Assembly: GCA_021372615.1 (NCBI GenBank)
Contig: JAJFUB010000092.1
Location: 124,001-188,000 of the forward strand
Origin: a bacterium
GTDB lineage: Bacteria; Armatimonadota; Zipacnadia; Zipacnadales; UBA11051
Direction of reading: 5' to 3'
Length of the DNA: 64,000 nt
In this document: positions 17,259 through 26,451 of the stretch, in pieces
How positions within the stretch are numbered: position 1 is the first letter of the stretch
Layout: each line of letters starts with the position of its first letter
Notes under the pieces: generated by a model
The model's input: only the letters and a program-made list of their open reading frames with translations
Database searches by the model: none
What the model was told of the DNA's origin: nothing
Translations under genes and position numbers: made by a program

Positions 17259-18182
17259 CTACCTCAGCACGACTTCCCCCGCTTCAAGATGCACCTCCGA
17301 GACGCCACGGTACTCCCGGGCGACCTGCCCCATCGGCGCAAGGTCGTCAAACCAGCCCACGGCATAGGCGGCGCCAAACTGCGCGCCCGCCGCCACCGGC
17401 CGCCCCCCGATCTCCTCAATAAAGCACACATAGCCCCGCTGGTGGCACCAGGCCTCGGACACCACCGCCGGGTCGAGGGTGATCCCCGCCAGCCACGGCC
17501 CCGGCCGCCCGTTGAGGCGCACCTGGTAGGCCCGGATCATGTCCTCGGGTATGCCGCCAGGCTGCCGCTGGTACAGGAACCGGGCATCGGGAGCGAAGTC
17601 CTCCCGGAACTCCTCTGCGGGGATCTCGCCGTGGTAGCTCAGGAAGATGCGCTCGAAGCTGTCGCCGGCCTGGTGCTTCAGGTGGCCCGGCATGTCAATC
17701 CGCAGGATCAGGCCATCCACTGCATTCACGCTCGTGACGCGGTCGGAGGCCAGGAAGTAGCGCCAGCCGTCGCGGAAGACGAGGGTCTGCTCCCAGCGCG
17801 ACCCCGGCCGCCGCCCGTAGGTCGCGCCCGACCAGTGGTGCCACTGCTCGACGACGACCGTGTCGCCCAGGTCGTGGACGCGGTACTCCAGCTTCCGGGC
17901 CTGGGTGCAGATCTGCGGCGTCTCCACGTAGCGCTTGACCAGGTGGCCGTGGTAGAGGTCCCCCAGGGGGTAGACGTCCTCCGCCGCGCCCGGCTCATCG
18001 CCAAGCGGCTCGAGCAGGAAATCCACGATGTCCAGTCCGAAGCCCAGATCGGTCGCCCCGGTCTGCTTGTCGCGCAGCGTCCCGGCAGCCACGCCGCTGA
18101 CATAGCCTTCGGTGTGGACTTCGGCGGCCAGCAGATCAGTCTCGATGCAGACGGTGGAGCCGTCAACGCGGACAGAAGCCAT
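17259..18182 (-). CDS. Hypothetical protein, beta-rich, sugar-cluster type
   Basis: This 307-residue protein has no signal peptide or membrane segment. The body is rich in strands with many Trp, Tyr and His residues (VVEQWHHWSGATYGRRPGSR, HLKHQAGDSFERIFLSYHGE). It resembles in style the DUF-type proteins found beside sialidases and sulfatases, but I recognise no family. The ATG at 18182 has GAGGTG 5 nt upstream, which supports it over longer starts. It is a single gene or the first of a pair with the OMP gene downstream. Confidence 0.55.
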   Translation of the reverse strand: MASVRVDGSTVCIETDLLAAEVHTEGYVSGVAAGTLRDKQTGATDLGFGLDIVDFLLEPLGDEPGAAEDVYPLGDLYHGHLVKRYVETPQICTQARKLEYRVHDLGDTVVVEQWHHWSGATYGRRPGSRWEQTLVFRDGWRYFLASDRVTSVNAVDGLILRIDMPGHLKHQAGDSFERIFLSYHGEIPAEEFREDFAPDARFLYQRQPGGIPEDMIRAYQVRLNGRPGPWLAGITLDPAVVSEAWCHQRGYVCFIEEIGGRPVAAGAQFGAAYAVGWFDDLAPMGQVAREYRGVSEVHLEAGEVVLR

Positions 18183-18288
18183 GGCGCACCTCGGTGGCGG
18201 TGGATGGTCTGGTCCTCGCGGGGGACTCCGCATACGGAAGAAGACAGCCACAGGGGCTGTCTTCCGGGGGCCGGCGGGTGCAGGGGCC

Positions 18289-18798
18289 TCAGGCCCCGGC
18301 GCGGGCGTATTCCCGGACCAGGTGCTGAATGCCGTGCTTCAGCTCGTTGTTGTTCACGCGCCCGCCCAGGAACTCGGTCTGCAGCAGCTTGTTCAGTTCG
18401 GCGAAGATCTCGCTGCGTCCCTTGCCCTGCGACACCCACGAGTCGATGGTCTTCTCGATCTGCACCAGGCGCTTGCCGGGAATCTGGCGCATGTGGTCCT
18501 CGATGTACTGCAGCACGGTCTCAGCGCTGGTGGTGGTGATCTGAGACTCGAGGTCCTCGTCCAGGTAGGTGAACTCCCCCGTCAGGTGGTTGAACGTGAC
18601 GTTGATCTGGGTGGTGGAGCCGCCAGGCGTCTCGTAAATGACCGCGATGTTCGTGTCATTGACGCCCTCCCGGCACCAGTCACAGTATTCGTGCCGGATG
18701 TTGCCGAAGCCGATGCGCCGCTCCTCGGGCTGCTGGCACGCCGTGATGACCCGGTCCAGGCGCTGCTTGAAGGCCGCAAAGGCCTCATCATTAGCCAA
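18289..18798 (-). CDS. Hypothetical protein, 169 residues
   Basis: This is a small soluble protein with no recognised domain. A CDWCREG motif near residue 40 contains two Cys that could bind a metal or form a disulfide. The rest is an antiparallel region (NVTFNHLTGEFTYLD) followed by helices. The start is read as the second of two TTG codons, because GGAGGT lies 8 nt before it and only 2 nt before the first. No ATG is in a better place. It sits 51 nt downstream of the LON-domain gene and may be co-transcribed with it. Confidence 0.6.
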   Translation of the reverse strand: MANDEAFAAFKQRLDRVITACQQPEERRIGFGNIRHEYCDWCREGVNDTNIAVIYETPGGSTTQINVTFNHLTGEFTYLDEDLESQITTTSAETVLQYIEDHMRQIPGKRLVQIEKTIDSWVSQGKGRSEIFAELNKLLQTEFLGGRVNNNELKHGIQHLVREYARAGA

Positions 18799-18849
18799 CG
18801 ACAACGACCTCCAGGTGATACGTACGACCGATCAGGATAGAGTAGTGCT

Positions 18850-19515
18850 TCAGTTCAGTGAGAACGTCTCGTCCTCCGTCTTTCCTCCCCCAGTACCGAG
18901 TCTCCTTCTGGTCGCCAGCAGCAGTCGGTACTCCTCGCTCTCCCGCTGGAGCAACTGCTTCTCGTGGAAGAAGCGCTGCGGCAGACTGTCCATCTCCAAC
19001 AGGCGCTGTCGGGCCTGGGGCTCGCAGGTCAGGTGTGCGGCGACCATGTACGACAGGCGCGAGGCGCTGTCAGGGATTCTGATATCCAAGTCAGGTTGCC
19101 CCAATAGCTGCAGGACCAAACGTAGATGATCGGCAAACAGTTCCCGCAGCTCGTCCTGGACCTCGGCCGGGACCGCCGCCCCATCGCTCTCGGCCAGCAG
19201 TTCCACCTCCCCCACCATGTACGGCTCGGCCTGGACGATGTCGAGCAGCCGGAAGCGGTCGGCTCCCACGGTCAGCACATGCATCCCCCCCTCCTCCAGT
19301 TCCAGCGTCCGCACGATGTTGGCCGTGGTCCCGACAGCCCAGGGAATTGCCGGGCCGCCTACTTCCTTTCCCTCGCGGATCAGCGCGACGCCGAAGCCGT
19401 CGCCGTCGGCCATGCACCGCTCGACCATCTCGCGGTAGCGCGGCTCGAAGATGAACAGGGGCATCACCATGCCCGGAAACAGGACCGCATTCAGCGGCAT
19501 GAGTGGCAGTTCCAT
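18850..19515 (-). CDS. LON substrate-binding domain protein
   Basis: The 221-residue protein begins MELPLMPLNAVLFPGMVMPL followed by FIFEPRYREMV. This is the N-terminal LON domain signature (LPLFPLNTVLFPG..LPL.IFE.RY) without the AAA+ ATPase or protease domain of Lon itself. The second half is helical and ends with a run of Leu/Arg. Stand-alone LON proteins of this length (YcaM-like) are common in bacteria, and their substrate-recognition role is only inferred. GGGAGAG lies immediately upstream of the ATG. Confidence 0.85.
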   Translation of the reverse strand: MELPLMPLNAVLFPGMVMPLFIFEPRYREMVERCMADGDGFGVALIREGKEVGGPAIPWAVGTTANIVRTLELEEGGMHVLTVGADRFRLLDIVQAEPYMVGEVELLAESDGAAVPAEVQDELRELFADHLRLVLQLLGQPDLDIRIPDSASRLSYMVAAHLTCEPQARQRLLEMDSLPQRFFHEKQLLQRESEEYRLLLATRRRLGTGGGKTEDETFSLN

Positions 19516-19650
19516 CTCTCCCAGCCTCCAGCAGCCCCTCCGCCTGCACCTTCAACAGTGTTCGCCGTCCCGCCCGGTGTCTCCTGCCGGCCCCCGTGTT
19601 CCCCGCGCGGGCAGCGCAGGAGACTCTGCGGCGACGCCGAAGTACCTTCC

Positions 19651-20859
19651 ATGACCATGAGCGCCAACCCCCACCAACAGCTCGAACAGGCCCGCCGGCT
19701 CATCTTCGCCATGGGCCTCGACGACAGCGCCTCCCGCCTGTGCGCCGCCAACATGGCCTACGGACTGGCGAAGACGAACCATGTCCTGTTGCAGTTAGGA
19801 TACCCACCTGACGCGACTTTCATCGCCACGCCGGACATGACCATCACCCGCAACACGGCCCGCTGGCAGTCCGGCTTCGGCTATGGGGGCAAGGTGCAGT
19901 GGGGCGACGGCGACCGTCCGCTGCTGATCCTGGACGTGAAGCCCAACGGCTGCGGGATGCTCGTCGGCGGTCTGCCCGACAAGCCCAGCCCCCAGGACGT
20001 CGTGGAGCGTCTCGATCAGCTCAAGGCGTCGCGCGTCAGCCTCTCCGGCCTGGAGATCAACTGGGATTTCGGCCGTGGCAACCACTTCATTGACATCTGC
20101 CAGGTGCAGGCGGCGGACACGGACCGCCCTCTGCCGCCCTATGCCTTCGTCATGCACTCCTCGTGCCCGGAGCTGCACACCGAGAGCGCCCTGGGGCCTG
20201 GGTCGTACTGGGATAGCTCCCCCGCCCTGCAGCGTCTGGCCCGCCTGTTCGACACCCCGTGGGGCGAACTGCACGTACTGCTCGAGGACGCGGTGCAGCG
20301 CTTCGTTGACTTCTGGGCGCGCGCCGATCAGTTCGCCCGGGAGCGCCGCTTGCTGGCCGCCCGGCATTGCTTCGGCGACTTCGAACTCATCAGCAACGAG
20401 ACCCACCAGGGGATGCAGGGCGGCAATGCCGTGCTGCTGGGATGCCACGACAGCCAACCGGCCGACGGGAGCCTCCTGCCCGTAATGGTCCGTAGCGACC
20501 TGCCGGGCTATCTGTTCGAGGGGTTGCCGAACCTGACGGACTCCGTGATCGACAGCCTGGGCTTCCGCGAGCGCGCGGTCGAGGCGGGGGTGCTGCACCG
20601 GCTCCAGAACGCCAACGTCATCCCCCACGGCGCCGGTTACGCCATCCCGCATCTGCGCGATGTCCTGCGCGTGATCGAGGTGGACAACCAGCGCTATTTC
20701 GAGATGTCCACGATCGAGGATCGGACGACGGAGATGGTGCAGGACCTCCACGACATCCAGCAGCGCTACCGCGGGCGCCAGCCGGTCCTGAAGGCCATCG
20801 AGTGCGGGCTGGGCCGCATGGTGGCCCGCCTGACCCCCCTCCACGTCATCAAGGCCTGA
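19651..20859 (+). CDS. Hypothetical protein, 402 residues
   Basis: I do not recognise the family. The protein is soluble, with an alpha/beta pattern. Conserved-looking motifs are MLVGGLPDKPSPQDVVERLD, SGLEINWDFGRGNHFIDICQ, FISNETHQGM-like FELISNETHQGMQGGNAV and NVIPHGAGYAIPH, with several Asp and His residues that could be a metal or catalytic site. No signal peptide or membrane segment is seen. The start is uncertain. ATG codons occur at 19651 and 19657 and neither has a clear ribosome site. It is divergent from the LON-domain gene and convergent with the gene at 20991. Confidence 0.6.
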   Translation: MTMSANPHQQLEQARRLIFAMGLDDSASRLCAANMAYGLAKTNHVLLQLGYPPDATFIATPDMTITRNTARWQSGFGYGGKVQWGDGDRPLLILDVKPNGCGMLVGGLPDKPSPQDVVERLDQLKASRVSLSGLEINWDFGRGNHFIDICQVQAADTDRPLPPYAFVMHSSCPELHTESALGPGSYWDSSPALQRLARLFDTPWGELHVLLEDAVQRFVDFWARADQFARERRLLAARHCFGDFELISNETHQGMQGGNAVLLGCHDSQPADGSLLPVMVRSDLPGYLFEGLPNLTDSVIDSLGFRERAVEAGVLHRLQNANVIPHGAGYAIPHLRDVLRVIEVDNQRYFEMSTIEDRTTEMVQDLHDIQQRYRGRQPVLKAIECGLGRMVARLTPLHVIKA

Positions 20860-20861
20860 CC

Positions 20862-20990
20862 GGAGGGGTCTGCCCCCGCAGCCGAGGGGGGTCTGTCCCC
20901 GGAGACCGGCACAGCCGGTCGCAGGGGGCTGACCCTATCTCTGCGCACAACGGGGACAGCCCCCTGCGGGGACAGTCCCCTGTCCCTCCC
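20862..20990. repeat. GGGGACAG-rich palindromic spacer between convergent genes
   Basis: No gene is visible. The segment contains repeated GGGGACAG and CTGTCCCC words and a GACCGGCACAGCCGGTC hairpin. It ends with CCCCTGCGGGGACAGTCCCC, which can fold in several ways. The same GGGGACAG word occurs in the hairpin at 63149-63176. It may terminate transcription from both sides. Confidence 0.55.
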
Positions 20991-22136
20991 CTACAGCTTC
21001 TTCTCGAAGATCGCCCACTCCACGAACTTCAGCACGTACGACAGCGCCAGCAGCCCCACGATCACGAAGAAGAAGATCTGCAGGGCCGGGGTGTCCAGGT
21101 AGCGCACCCACTCGCCGGGGTCCACCCGCCGCACATCGAAGGTCATGCGGCTGGCGACCGCCGCGACGGCCTGCACCACGGTGTGGTAGATGGCCCGGAG
21201 GGGGATGTACAGCACCCCCATGGCCACCACAGTGCCGATGACGGCGATCGGGTTGACGATCTTGAACTTCTGGCGCTGGTGGTCCAGGTAGATCGGGCAC
21301 TTGCTGCACGGGATGGTGCGCTCGCTGGCCTTCACCGGCGCATCGGCCTGCAGGTCGGAACGCACGTAGGCGGCATGGGCGGTCTTCTCGCGGCTACTGG
21401 CCTTGGAGGCGCCCTTACCGGCCTCCAGCGCACCGGAGCGGATCAGGCGCTCGATCATGCCCGGGTCGCAGTTGCAGCCCGACCCGTAGCGCCAGCAGGA
21501 CTTACGGTTCTTGAAGGCCGGGCAGGACTCCCGGACCGCCTCATGGCAGTACGGTAGCTTCCAGCAGGGCGACCAGACCCCCGGCTTCGGTGGGCGCTTG
21601 GCCTTCTGCAGGCCCTCGACCGCTTCGAGTTCCTCTTTCCCCTTGCGCCGCGCTCCGGCGGTCCGGATCTGCTCGACGATCTCGTACAGGATCCGCAGCG
21701 CCACCACGGCCAGGATGCCCATCCCGGCGTTGCGCGACCACTCGTTGATGACACCGATGATGCGGTTGCCGGCCTGGGCCAGGTTGCTGGCCACCAGGAT
21801 CGGCATCCCGAACATCAGCGCCACGCCAAGGATCGCCATGGTCACCGAGTAGGCAATCTCGCTCAGTGTCAGCACGACGAAGGAGATGGTCCCCAGTACG
21901 CCCGCGGCGGCCATGATCTCGCCCATCAGGCGCAGGTTCCGTACGTACCGCTCCGCGGCCGCAGCGTCCACCGGCCGGTTCAGAACGCCGCTGAAGATAC
22001 CGTAGAGGATGTACCCCAGGGAAATGACGAAGGCCGCGATGGCGAACTGCAGCACAAACCGCGCCCAGCGCGATAGAAGGATGTAGACATCGAACTCTTC
22101 TCTGACCTGGCGTGCGACCTTGGGCTTCGCGCGCAT
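20991..22136 (-). CDS. Multi-pass membrane protein with a cysteine-rich cytoplasmic region
   Basis: The protein has 381 residues. Three or four hydrophobic segments lie between about 25 and 165, and two more at about 290-320 and 350-375. Between them are two Cys clusters: CWKLPYCHEAVRESCPAF and CWRYGSGCNCDPGM near residue 200, then CSKCPIYLDHQ near 285. Their spacing suggests metal or Fe-S binding. I recognise no family. AGGAG lies 6 nt before the ATG. It begins 31 nt after the stop of the first PilT-like gene and is the last gene of that cluster, so it may be a pilus or motility component or a sensor. Confidence 0.65.
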   Translation of the reverse strand: MRAKPKVARQVREEFDVYILLSRWARFVLQFAIAAFVISLGYILYGIFSGVLNRPVDAAAAERYVRNLRLMGEIMAAAGVLGTISFVVLTLSEIAYSVTMAILGVALMFGMPILVASNLAQAGNRIIGVINEWSRNAGMGILAVVALRILYEIVEQIRTAGARRKGKEELEAVEGLQKAKRPPKPGVWSPCWKLPYCHEAVRESCPAFKNRKSCWRYGSGCNCDPGMIERLIRSGALEAGKGASKASSREKTAHAAYVRSDLQADAPVKASERTIPCSKCPIYLDHQRQKFKIVNPIAVIGTVVAMGVLYIPLRAIYHTVVQAVAAVASRMTFDVRRVDPGEWVRYLDTPALQIFFFVIVGLLALSYVLKFVEWAIFEKKL

Positions 22137-22167
22137 GGGGTGCTCCTGATCAGGGTGATGGGCCGTG

Positions 22168-23328
22168 CTACTGCTCCGTGTCCTCTTCGGCCACGTCGGC
22201 GGCGTGCTGGTAGCCGGCGTCCAGACCGACCTTCACATCGGCGACTACACCGCCGTCCTCCTTCCGGCGATCGAGCATCTCGTCGAAGGCGGCGTAGTCG
22301 TGCGCCTTGTCGCGGGCGGACTCCCAGTCGGCGATGCCGCGTGCGACCAGCTCCACCAGGAACTGGTCCAGGGTCATCATGCCGCGACGCTGCCCTGTCT
22401 GGATCAGCGACGCAATCTGGTGGGTCTTGCCCTCACGGATGAGGTTGCGGATGGACGGCACGGCCTCCATGATCTCGAAAGCCGCTACCCGGCCCTGCTT
22501 GTCCCGGGTCTTGATGAGCGCCTGGGACAGCACGCCCACGAGGTTGACGGACAACTGCATCCGCACCTGTTGCTGCTGGTGAGGCGGGAACACGTCAATG
22601 ACGCGGTCAATCGTCTGAACGGCGTCGGTGGTGTGCAAGGTTCCGAACACCAGGTGGCCGGTCTCTGCCGCGGAGATGGCCAGGTGGATGGTCTCCAGGT
22701 CGCGCATCTCACCGATCAGGATCACGTCCGGGTCCTGCCGCAGCACGTACTTGAGGGCGTTGGGGAAGCTCAGCGTGTCGTCCCCGACCTCGCGCTGGTT
22801 GACCAGGGCCCGCTGCGGCTCGTGGATGAACTCCAGGGGGTCCTCCACGGTCATGATGTGCAGCGGCTTGGTCTCGTTGATGTAGTTGACCATGGCGGCC
22901 AGCGTTGTGGTCTTGCCCGAGCCGGTGGGCCCGGTCACGAGTACCAGGCCGCGGGGAAAGTCACAGAAGTGCTTGCAGATGGCCGGCAGGCCCAGTTGGT
23001 CCATCGTCTGGATGTGGAAGGGGATAGTCCGGTAGACCGAGGTGATGCGGTCGCGCTGCTGCATGATGTTGACGCGGAAGCGCGCGACGTTCTCGATCTC
23101 GTGGGCGTAGTCCAGCTCCAGTTCCTTCTCGAACCTCGCGATCATGTCCGGCGGCAACACGCTGTAGCTGACCTCGCGCGTGTCTTCCGCCGTCATGACC
23201 TCCGCACCCATCCGCACCAGGTCACCATGGATGCGGAAGATCGGGGGCTGGCCGGCCTTGATGATCAGGTCGGAGGCACGCTGTTTGACCGAGAAGCGCA
23301 GCAACTTGTCCAGATCGTACTTTGCCAT
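22168..23328 (-). CDS. pilT: PilT-like type IV pilus retraction ATPase (paralogue 1)
   Basis: The protein has 386 residues and is a secretion ATPase of the PilT family. The N-terminal PAS-like domain starts with RASDLIIKAGQPPIFRIHGD. Walker A is GPTGSGKTTT. The Asp box is VEDPLEFIHE, Walker B is PDVILIGEMRD, and the His box is ETGHLVFGTLHTTDA. These are hexameric cytoplasmic motors that depolymerise pili. PilT tails usually contain an AIRNLIRE motif, and here SIRNLIREGK is present. GGAGGG precedes the ATG. It is the third of three tandem PilT paralogues, 15 nt downstream of the second. Confidence 0.93.
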   Translation of the reverse strand: MAKYDLDKLLRFSVKQRASDLIIKAGQPPIFRIHGDLVRMGAEVMTAEDTREVSYSVLPPDMIARFEKELELDYAHEIENVARFRVNIMQQRDRITSVYRTIPFHIQTMDQLGLPAICKHFCDFPRGLVLVTGPTGSGKTTTLAAMVNYINETKPLHIMTVEDPLEFIHEPQRALVNQREVGDDTLSFPNALKYVLRQDPDVILIGEMRDLETIHLAISAAETGHLVFGTLHTTDAVQTIDRVIDVFPPHQQQQVRMQLSVNLVGVLSQALIKTRDKQGRVAAFEIMEAVPSIRNLIREGKTHQIASLIQTGQRRGMMTLDQFLVELVARGIADWESARDKAHDYAAFDEMLDRRKEDGGVVADVKVGLDAGYQHAADVAEEDTEQ

Positions 23329-23343
23329 GGACAGCCCTCCGGA

Positions 23344-24426
23344 TTACGTCGCGGCGGTGTCGCTGATCCCGCAGCGCCGCGCGAACTCGTTCGGGTACGA
23401 CGACTTGGCCAGAGCATGCTCGTACTCGACCAGGTTGTTCCGCACCAGCCCGGCGAGGTACTGGTCCAACACGATCATGCCCTCATCGGCGCCGCTCTGG
23501 ATCAGGTTGTAGATCATGTGCGTCTTGCCCTCGCGGATGACCGCGCGGATCGCAGGGGTCGCCTTCATGATCTCGAAGCTGGCGACGCGACCCGGCCGGC
23601 CCTTGATGGGCAGGAGCGATTGGCAGATTACGCCGCCCAGCGTGACCGCGAGCTGCATGCGGATCTGCTGCTGCTGCTGGGGGGGGAACACGTCCACCAT
23701 GCGGTCCACGGTCTGCATGGCGTCGGTGGTGTGCAGGGTAGCGAACACGAGGTGGCCGGTCTCCGCCGCGGTGATGGCCAGGGAGATGGTCTCCAGGTCG
23801 CGCATCTCGCCGACGAGAATGACGTCCGGCGTCTGGCGCATGACGTGCTTGAGGGCGTCGGCGAAGGCGTGAGTATCCTGGCCGACCTCGCGCTGCTCCA
23901 CGATGCACTTGCGGTCCTCGTGGACGAACTCGATGGGATCCTCGATCGTGATGATGTGGGCCTTGCGGGTGTCGTTGATGTGGTTGACCATGGCGGCCAA
24001 CGTCGTGGACTTTCCGGACCCGGTCGGTCCGGTGACCAGCACCAGGCCACGGGGCAGGTCAGCAAACTCCTTGAGGATCTGTGGCAGCCCCAGCTCCTCG
24101 ATGCTCTTGATCTTGATGGGGATCATGCGCATGACCGCGCCGACATGTCGCTGCTGATGGAAGCAGTTGACCCGGAAGCGCGCGACCCCCTCGACCTCGT
24201 ACGCCATGTCCAGTTCCTTGAAGCTCTCGAACCGCTCCCTCTGCGCCTCGGTCATCTTGGCGTACATCAGGTCCATCGTGTCCTCGTGGGTGAGCACCGG
24301 ATAGTCGAGTCGCTCCAGGTCGCCATGGATGCGCATCATGGGCGGCTCCCCCACCCGCAGGTGCAGGTCCGAGGCCTCCAGGTCCGGCATCTGGCCGAGC
24401 AGATCGTCGAGAATGTAGTCAGGCAT
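23344..24426 (-). CDS. pilT: PilT-like type IV pilus ATPase (paralogue 2)
   Basis: The protein has 360 residues. The N-terminal domain begins ASDLHLRVGEPPMMRIHGDL. Walker A is GPTGSGKSTT, the Asp box IEDPIEFVHE, Walker B PDVILVGEMRD and the His box ETGHLVFATLHTTDAM. An AIRAVIREGK motif occurs near residue 310. The ATG at 24426 is chosen because the protein then starts at the usual PilT position and GGAGA lies just upstream. A longer frame to 24471 has no support. It differs clearly from paralogue 1 in the N- and C-terminal parts, so this is an old duplication. Confidence 0.92.
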   Translation of the reverse strand: MPDYILDDLLGQMPDLEASDLHLRVGEPPMMRIHGDLERLDYPVLTHEDTMDLMYAKMTEAQRERFESFKELDMAYEVEGVARFRVNCFHQQRHVGAVMRMIPIKIKSIEELGLPQILKEFADLPRGLVLVTGPTGSGKSTTLAAMVNHINDTRKAHIITIEDPIEFVHEDRKCIVEQREVGQDTHAFADALKHVMRQTPDVILVGEMRDLETISLAITAAETGHLVFATLHTTDAMQTVDRMVDVFPPQQQQQIRMQLAVTLGGVICQSLLPIKGRPGRVASFEIMKATPAIRAVIREGKTHMIYNLIQSGADEGMIVLDQYLAGLVRNNLVEYEHALAKSSYPNEFARRCGISDTAAT

Positions 24427-24525
24427 ATGGTCTCCGATCCGTGGAACGGGAGTTCGCACCCCGCCCCGCATGACGTCAACCCGGTGACGGGAGCCGAGCG
24501 GGGCCCCCGCCTCATGGCGCCCCTG

Positions 24526-25746
24526 CTACTGCGGCGGCCGGGACGGCGGCGTGCCTCCGGCGGGCGGAGCGCCGCCGGCCGGTTGGCTCTGGCTCTGCGC
24601 CATCCGCGCCCGCGCCGCGGCTGCCGCGGCGGCCTTCTTGGCCGCGGCTTCCTCTTCCTTCTGCTGGTCGGCCGCCAGACCGTCCACACGGCGCAGCATC
24701 TGCCGCATCTCGGTGTAGTTGCCCGCATAGAACAGCGCGTGCTCCCCGCTCACCTTCCCCGACTTGTACAACTCCAGCAGCGCCTGGTTCTTGGTCTGCA
24801 TGCCGAAATGCTGGCCCTCTTCGATGAACTGGTAGGCTTCGGAGGGCTTGCCGTCCTCGATCAGCTTGGCGATCGTCGGCGTGACGTACATGATCTCGAG
24901 GGCCGCGATCCGGCCGGCCTCGTCCTTCCGCGGCACCAGCGCCTGCGAGATGACCGCACGCAGCGTCTTGCCCATGCGCAGACAGATCTGCGGCTTCTCG
25001 TGCGGCGGGAACATGTTGATGATACGTTCCATCGTCTCGGCGGCGCTGGTCGTGTGGACGGTGGAGAAGACCAGATGGCCCGTCTCGGCCGCCTGCATGG
25101 CCACCGCCATGGTCTCGACGTCGCGCATCTCACCGATGAGGATCACGTCGGGGGCCTGGCGCATGGCGTACTTGAGCGCCGCCCCGAAGCTGTTGGTGTC
25201 AATGCCGACCTCGCGCTGGCTGACGATGGAGGACTTATCGCGGTGGACGTACTCGATGGGGTCTTCGATGGTGATGATATTGGCGCGCCGCTTGCGGTTG
25301 ACCATGTCGATCATGGCGGCGAGCGTCGTGGACTTGCCGCAGCCGGTCGGCCCCGTCACGAGCACCAGGCCCTGCGGCTCAAGCGAGATCTTGTTCAGGA
25401 CGTCCGGCAGGTCCAGATCCTCGACGGTGAGGATGTCCAGGGGAATCAGACGCATGACCAGACAGGTATTGCCGCGCTCGCAATAGACGTTGATGCGCAG
25501 GCGGCACACGCCCTCGATGGTCAGGCCGATGTCCTTCTCGTGCATCTCCTCGAACTTTTCCCAGTCCCCCGGCCGCATCAGCGACTTGGCGATGTTCTCG
25601 GTATCCTCTTTGGTGAGGATGGGGAACTCCTCGACGTGCGAGACGACGCCACGCATCTTGCAGCAGGGATGGTTGGCGGGCTTCCAGAAGACGTCCGAGC
25701 ACTTGTGCTCATACCCCCAGCGGATGACATCCTGCCAGTTATCCAA
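24526..25746 (-). CDS. pilT: PilT-like ATPase (paralogue 3), divergent, with Ala/Gln/Pro tail
   Basis: The protein has 406 residues. Walker A is GPTGCGKSTT, the Asp box IEDPIEYVHR, Walker B PDVILIGEMRD and the His box ETGHLVFSTVHTTSA. The N-terminus has KCSDVFWKPANHPCCKMRG in place of the usual ASDLHL region, with three Cys. The C-terminus, from about residue 345, is a charged then Ala/Pro-rich tail unlike the other two paralogues. The start is TTG, since GGAGGG lies 8 nt upstream and the first in-frame ATG would delete the first strand. Its retraction role is less certain than for the other two. Confidence 0.88.
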   Translation of the reverse strand: MDNWQDVIRWGYEHKCSDVFWKPANHPCCKMRGVVSHVEEFPILTKEDTENIAKSLMRPGDWEKFEEMHEKDIGLTIEGVCRLRINVYCERGNTCLVMRLIPLDILTVEDLDLPDVLNKISLEPQGLVLVTGPTGCGKSTTLAAMIDMVNRKRRANIITIEDPIEYVHRDKSSIVSQREVGIDTNSFGAALKYAMRQAPDVILIGEMRDVETMAVAMQAAETGHLVFSTVHTTSAAETMERIINMFPPHEKPQICLRMGKTLRAVISQALVPRKDEAGRIAALEIMYVTPTIAKLIEDGKPSEAYQFIEEGQHFGMQTKNQALLELYKSGKVSGEHALFYAGNYTEMRQMLRRVDGLAADQQKEEEAAAKKAAAAAAARARMAQSQSQPAGGAPPAGGTPPSRPPQ

Positions 25747-25799
25747 CGTGCATGCCCTCCCGGCCAGACAGCGATATGTGCCCCGCCGTCGCAGCGTCG

Positions 25800-26411
25800 C
25801 TAGTCGCCGCGGCGTCTCATGAGCAGGTACACCAGCACTCCGACGGCCATGGCCGTCACGACCAAGAAGAACCAGGCCCAGCCCAGGCGGCTCCCCCGAT
25901 GAGTGCTCGCACCGGGGAGATCCGGCTTCATCAGCTCGTCCAGAGACTCGAAGCTGGAGTCCTTGACGAAGGCCTGGTATGACAGAATCCCCTGCCCGCC
26001 GCTTTGTTCCAGTCGGACGAACCGGTTCTCGACGACCATGGGGGCCACGGCCGCGGGCGCCCCCGTGACCATGATCCCCAGTCGCTCGTGCCGTGCCATG
26101 GCCGCCACCAACGGCCACACCACATCGTTGAGGACCGAGGCGACCTCGCCACCCATGACCTGGGCGTGCACCGAGATAGTGTCGCCCTCCGTCTCGGCCG
26201 GCTGCCCCTCGATGCGCCACCCTGTCCGCTGCGCCACCTGCTGGAGGTCAGACTGGATGGCGGTCATGTTCATGCCCGCCGGGAAGGACGCATCCAGACT
26301 CACCACTGCCCCGCCTTGCAGCGCCGCCACCAGACCCACTGGCGTGTCCGTGGCAGTCGCCACAGCACACCAGATGGTCGCGAGGGCACTCAGCAGCAGT
26401 ATTCGATACAC
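25800..26411 (-). CDS. Hypothetical exported protein with C-terminal membrane anchor
   Basis: The protein has 203 residues, with an N-terminal signal peptide (ILLLSALATIWCAVATAT). A secretin/STN-like alpha/beta region at about 30-130 includes LQQVAQRTGWRIEGQPAE, which resembles a short secretin N-domain repeat. One helix at about 170-195 is followed by RRRGD, so the protein should be anchored with most of it outside. The start is GTG with GGAAGGAA upstream. It precedes the three pilT genes by 53 nt and may be part of a pilus cluster. I do not recognise the family. Confidence 0.55.
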   Translation of the reverse strand: MYRILLLSALATIWCAVATATDTPVGLVAALQGGAVVSLDASFPAGMNMTAIQSDLQQVAQRTGWRIEGQPAETEGDTISVHAQVMGGEVASVLNDVVWPLVAAMARHERLGIMVTGAPAAVAPMVVENRFVRLEQSGGQGILSYQAFVKDSSFESLDELMKPDLPGASTHRGSRLGWAWFFLVVTAMAVGVLVYLLMRRRGD

Positions 26412-26451
26412 GGGACGCCATTCCTTCCTGGAACCGGGGAGTGAATACGGA

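Noticed and set aside
22165-25803. A 1212-codon plus-strand open frame opposite three pilT genes
   Set aside because: The minus strand encodes three complete ATPases with all motifs. The plus frame is repetitive only because the three paralogues are similar.
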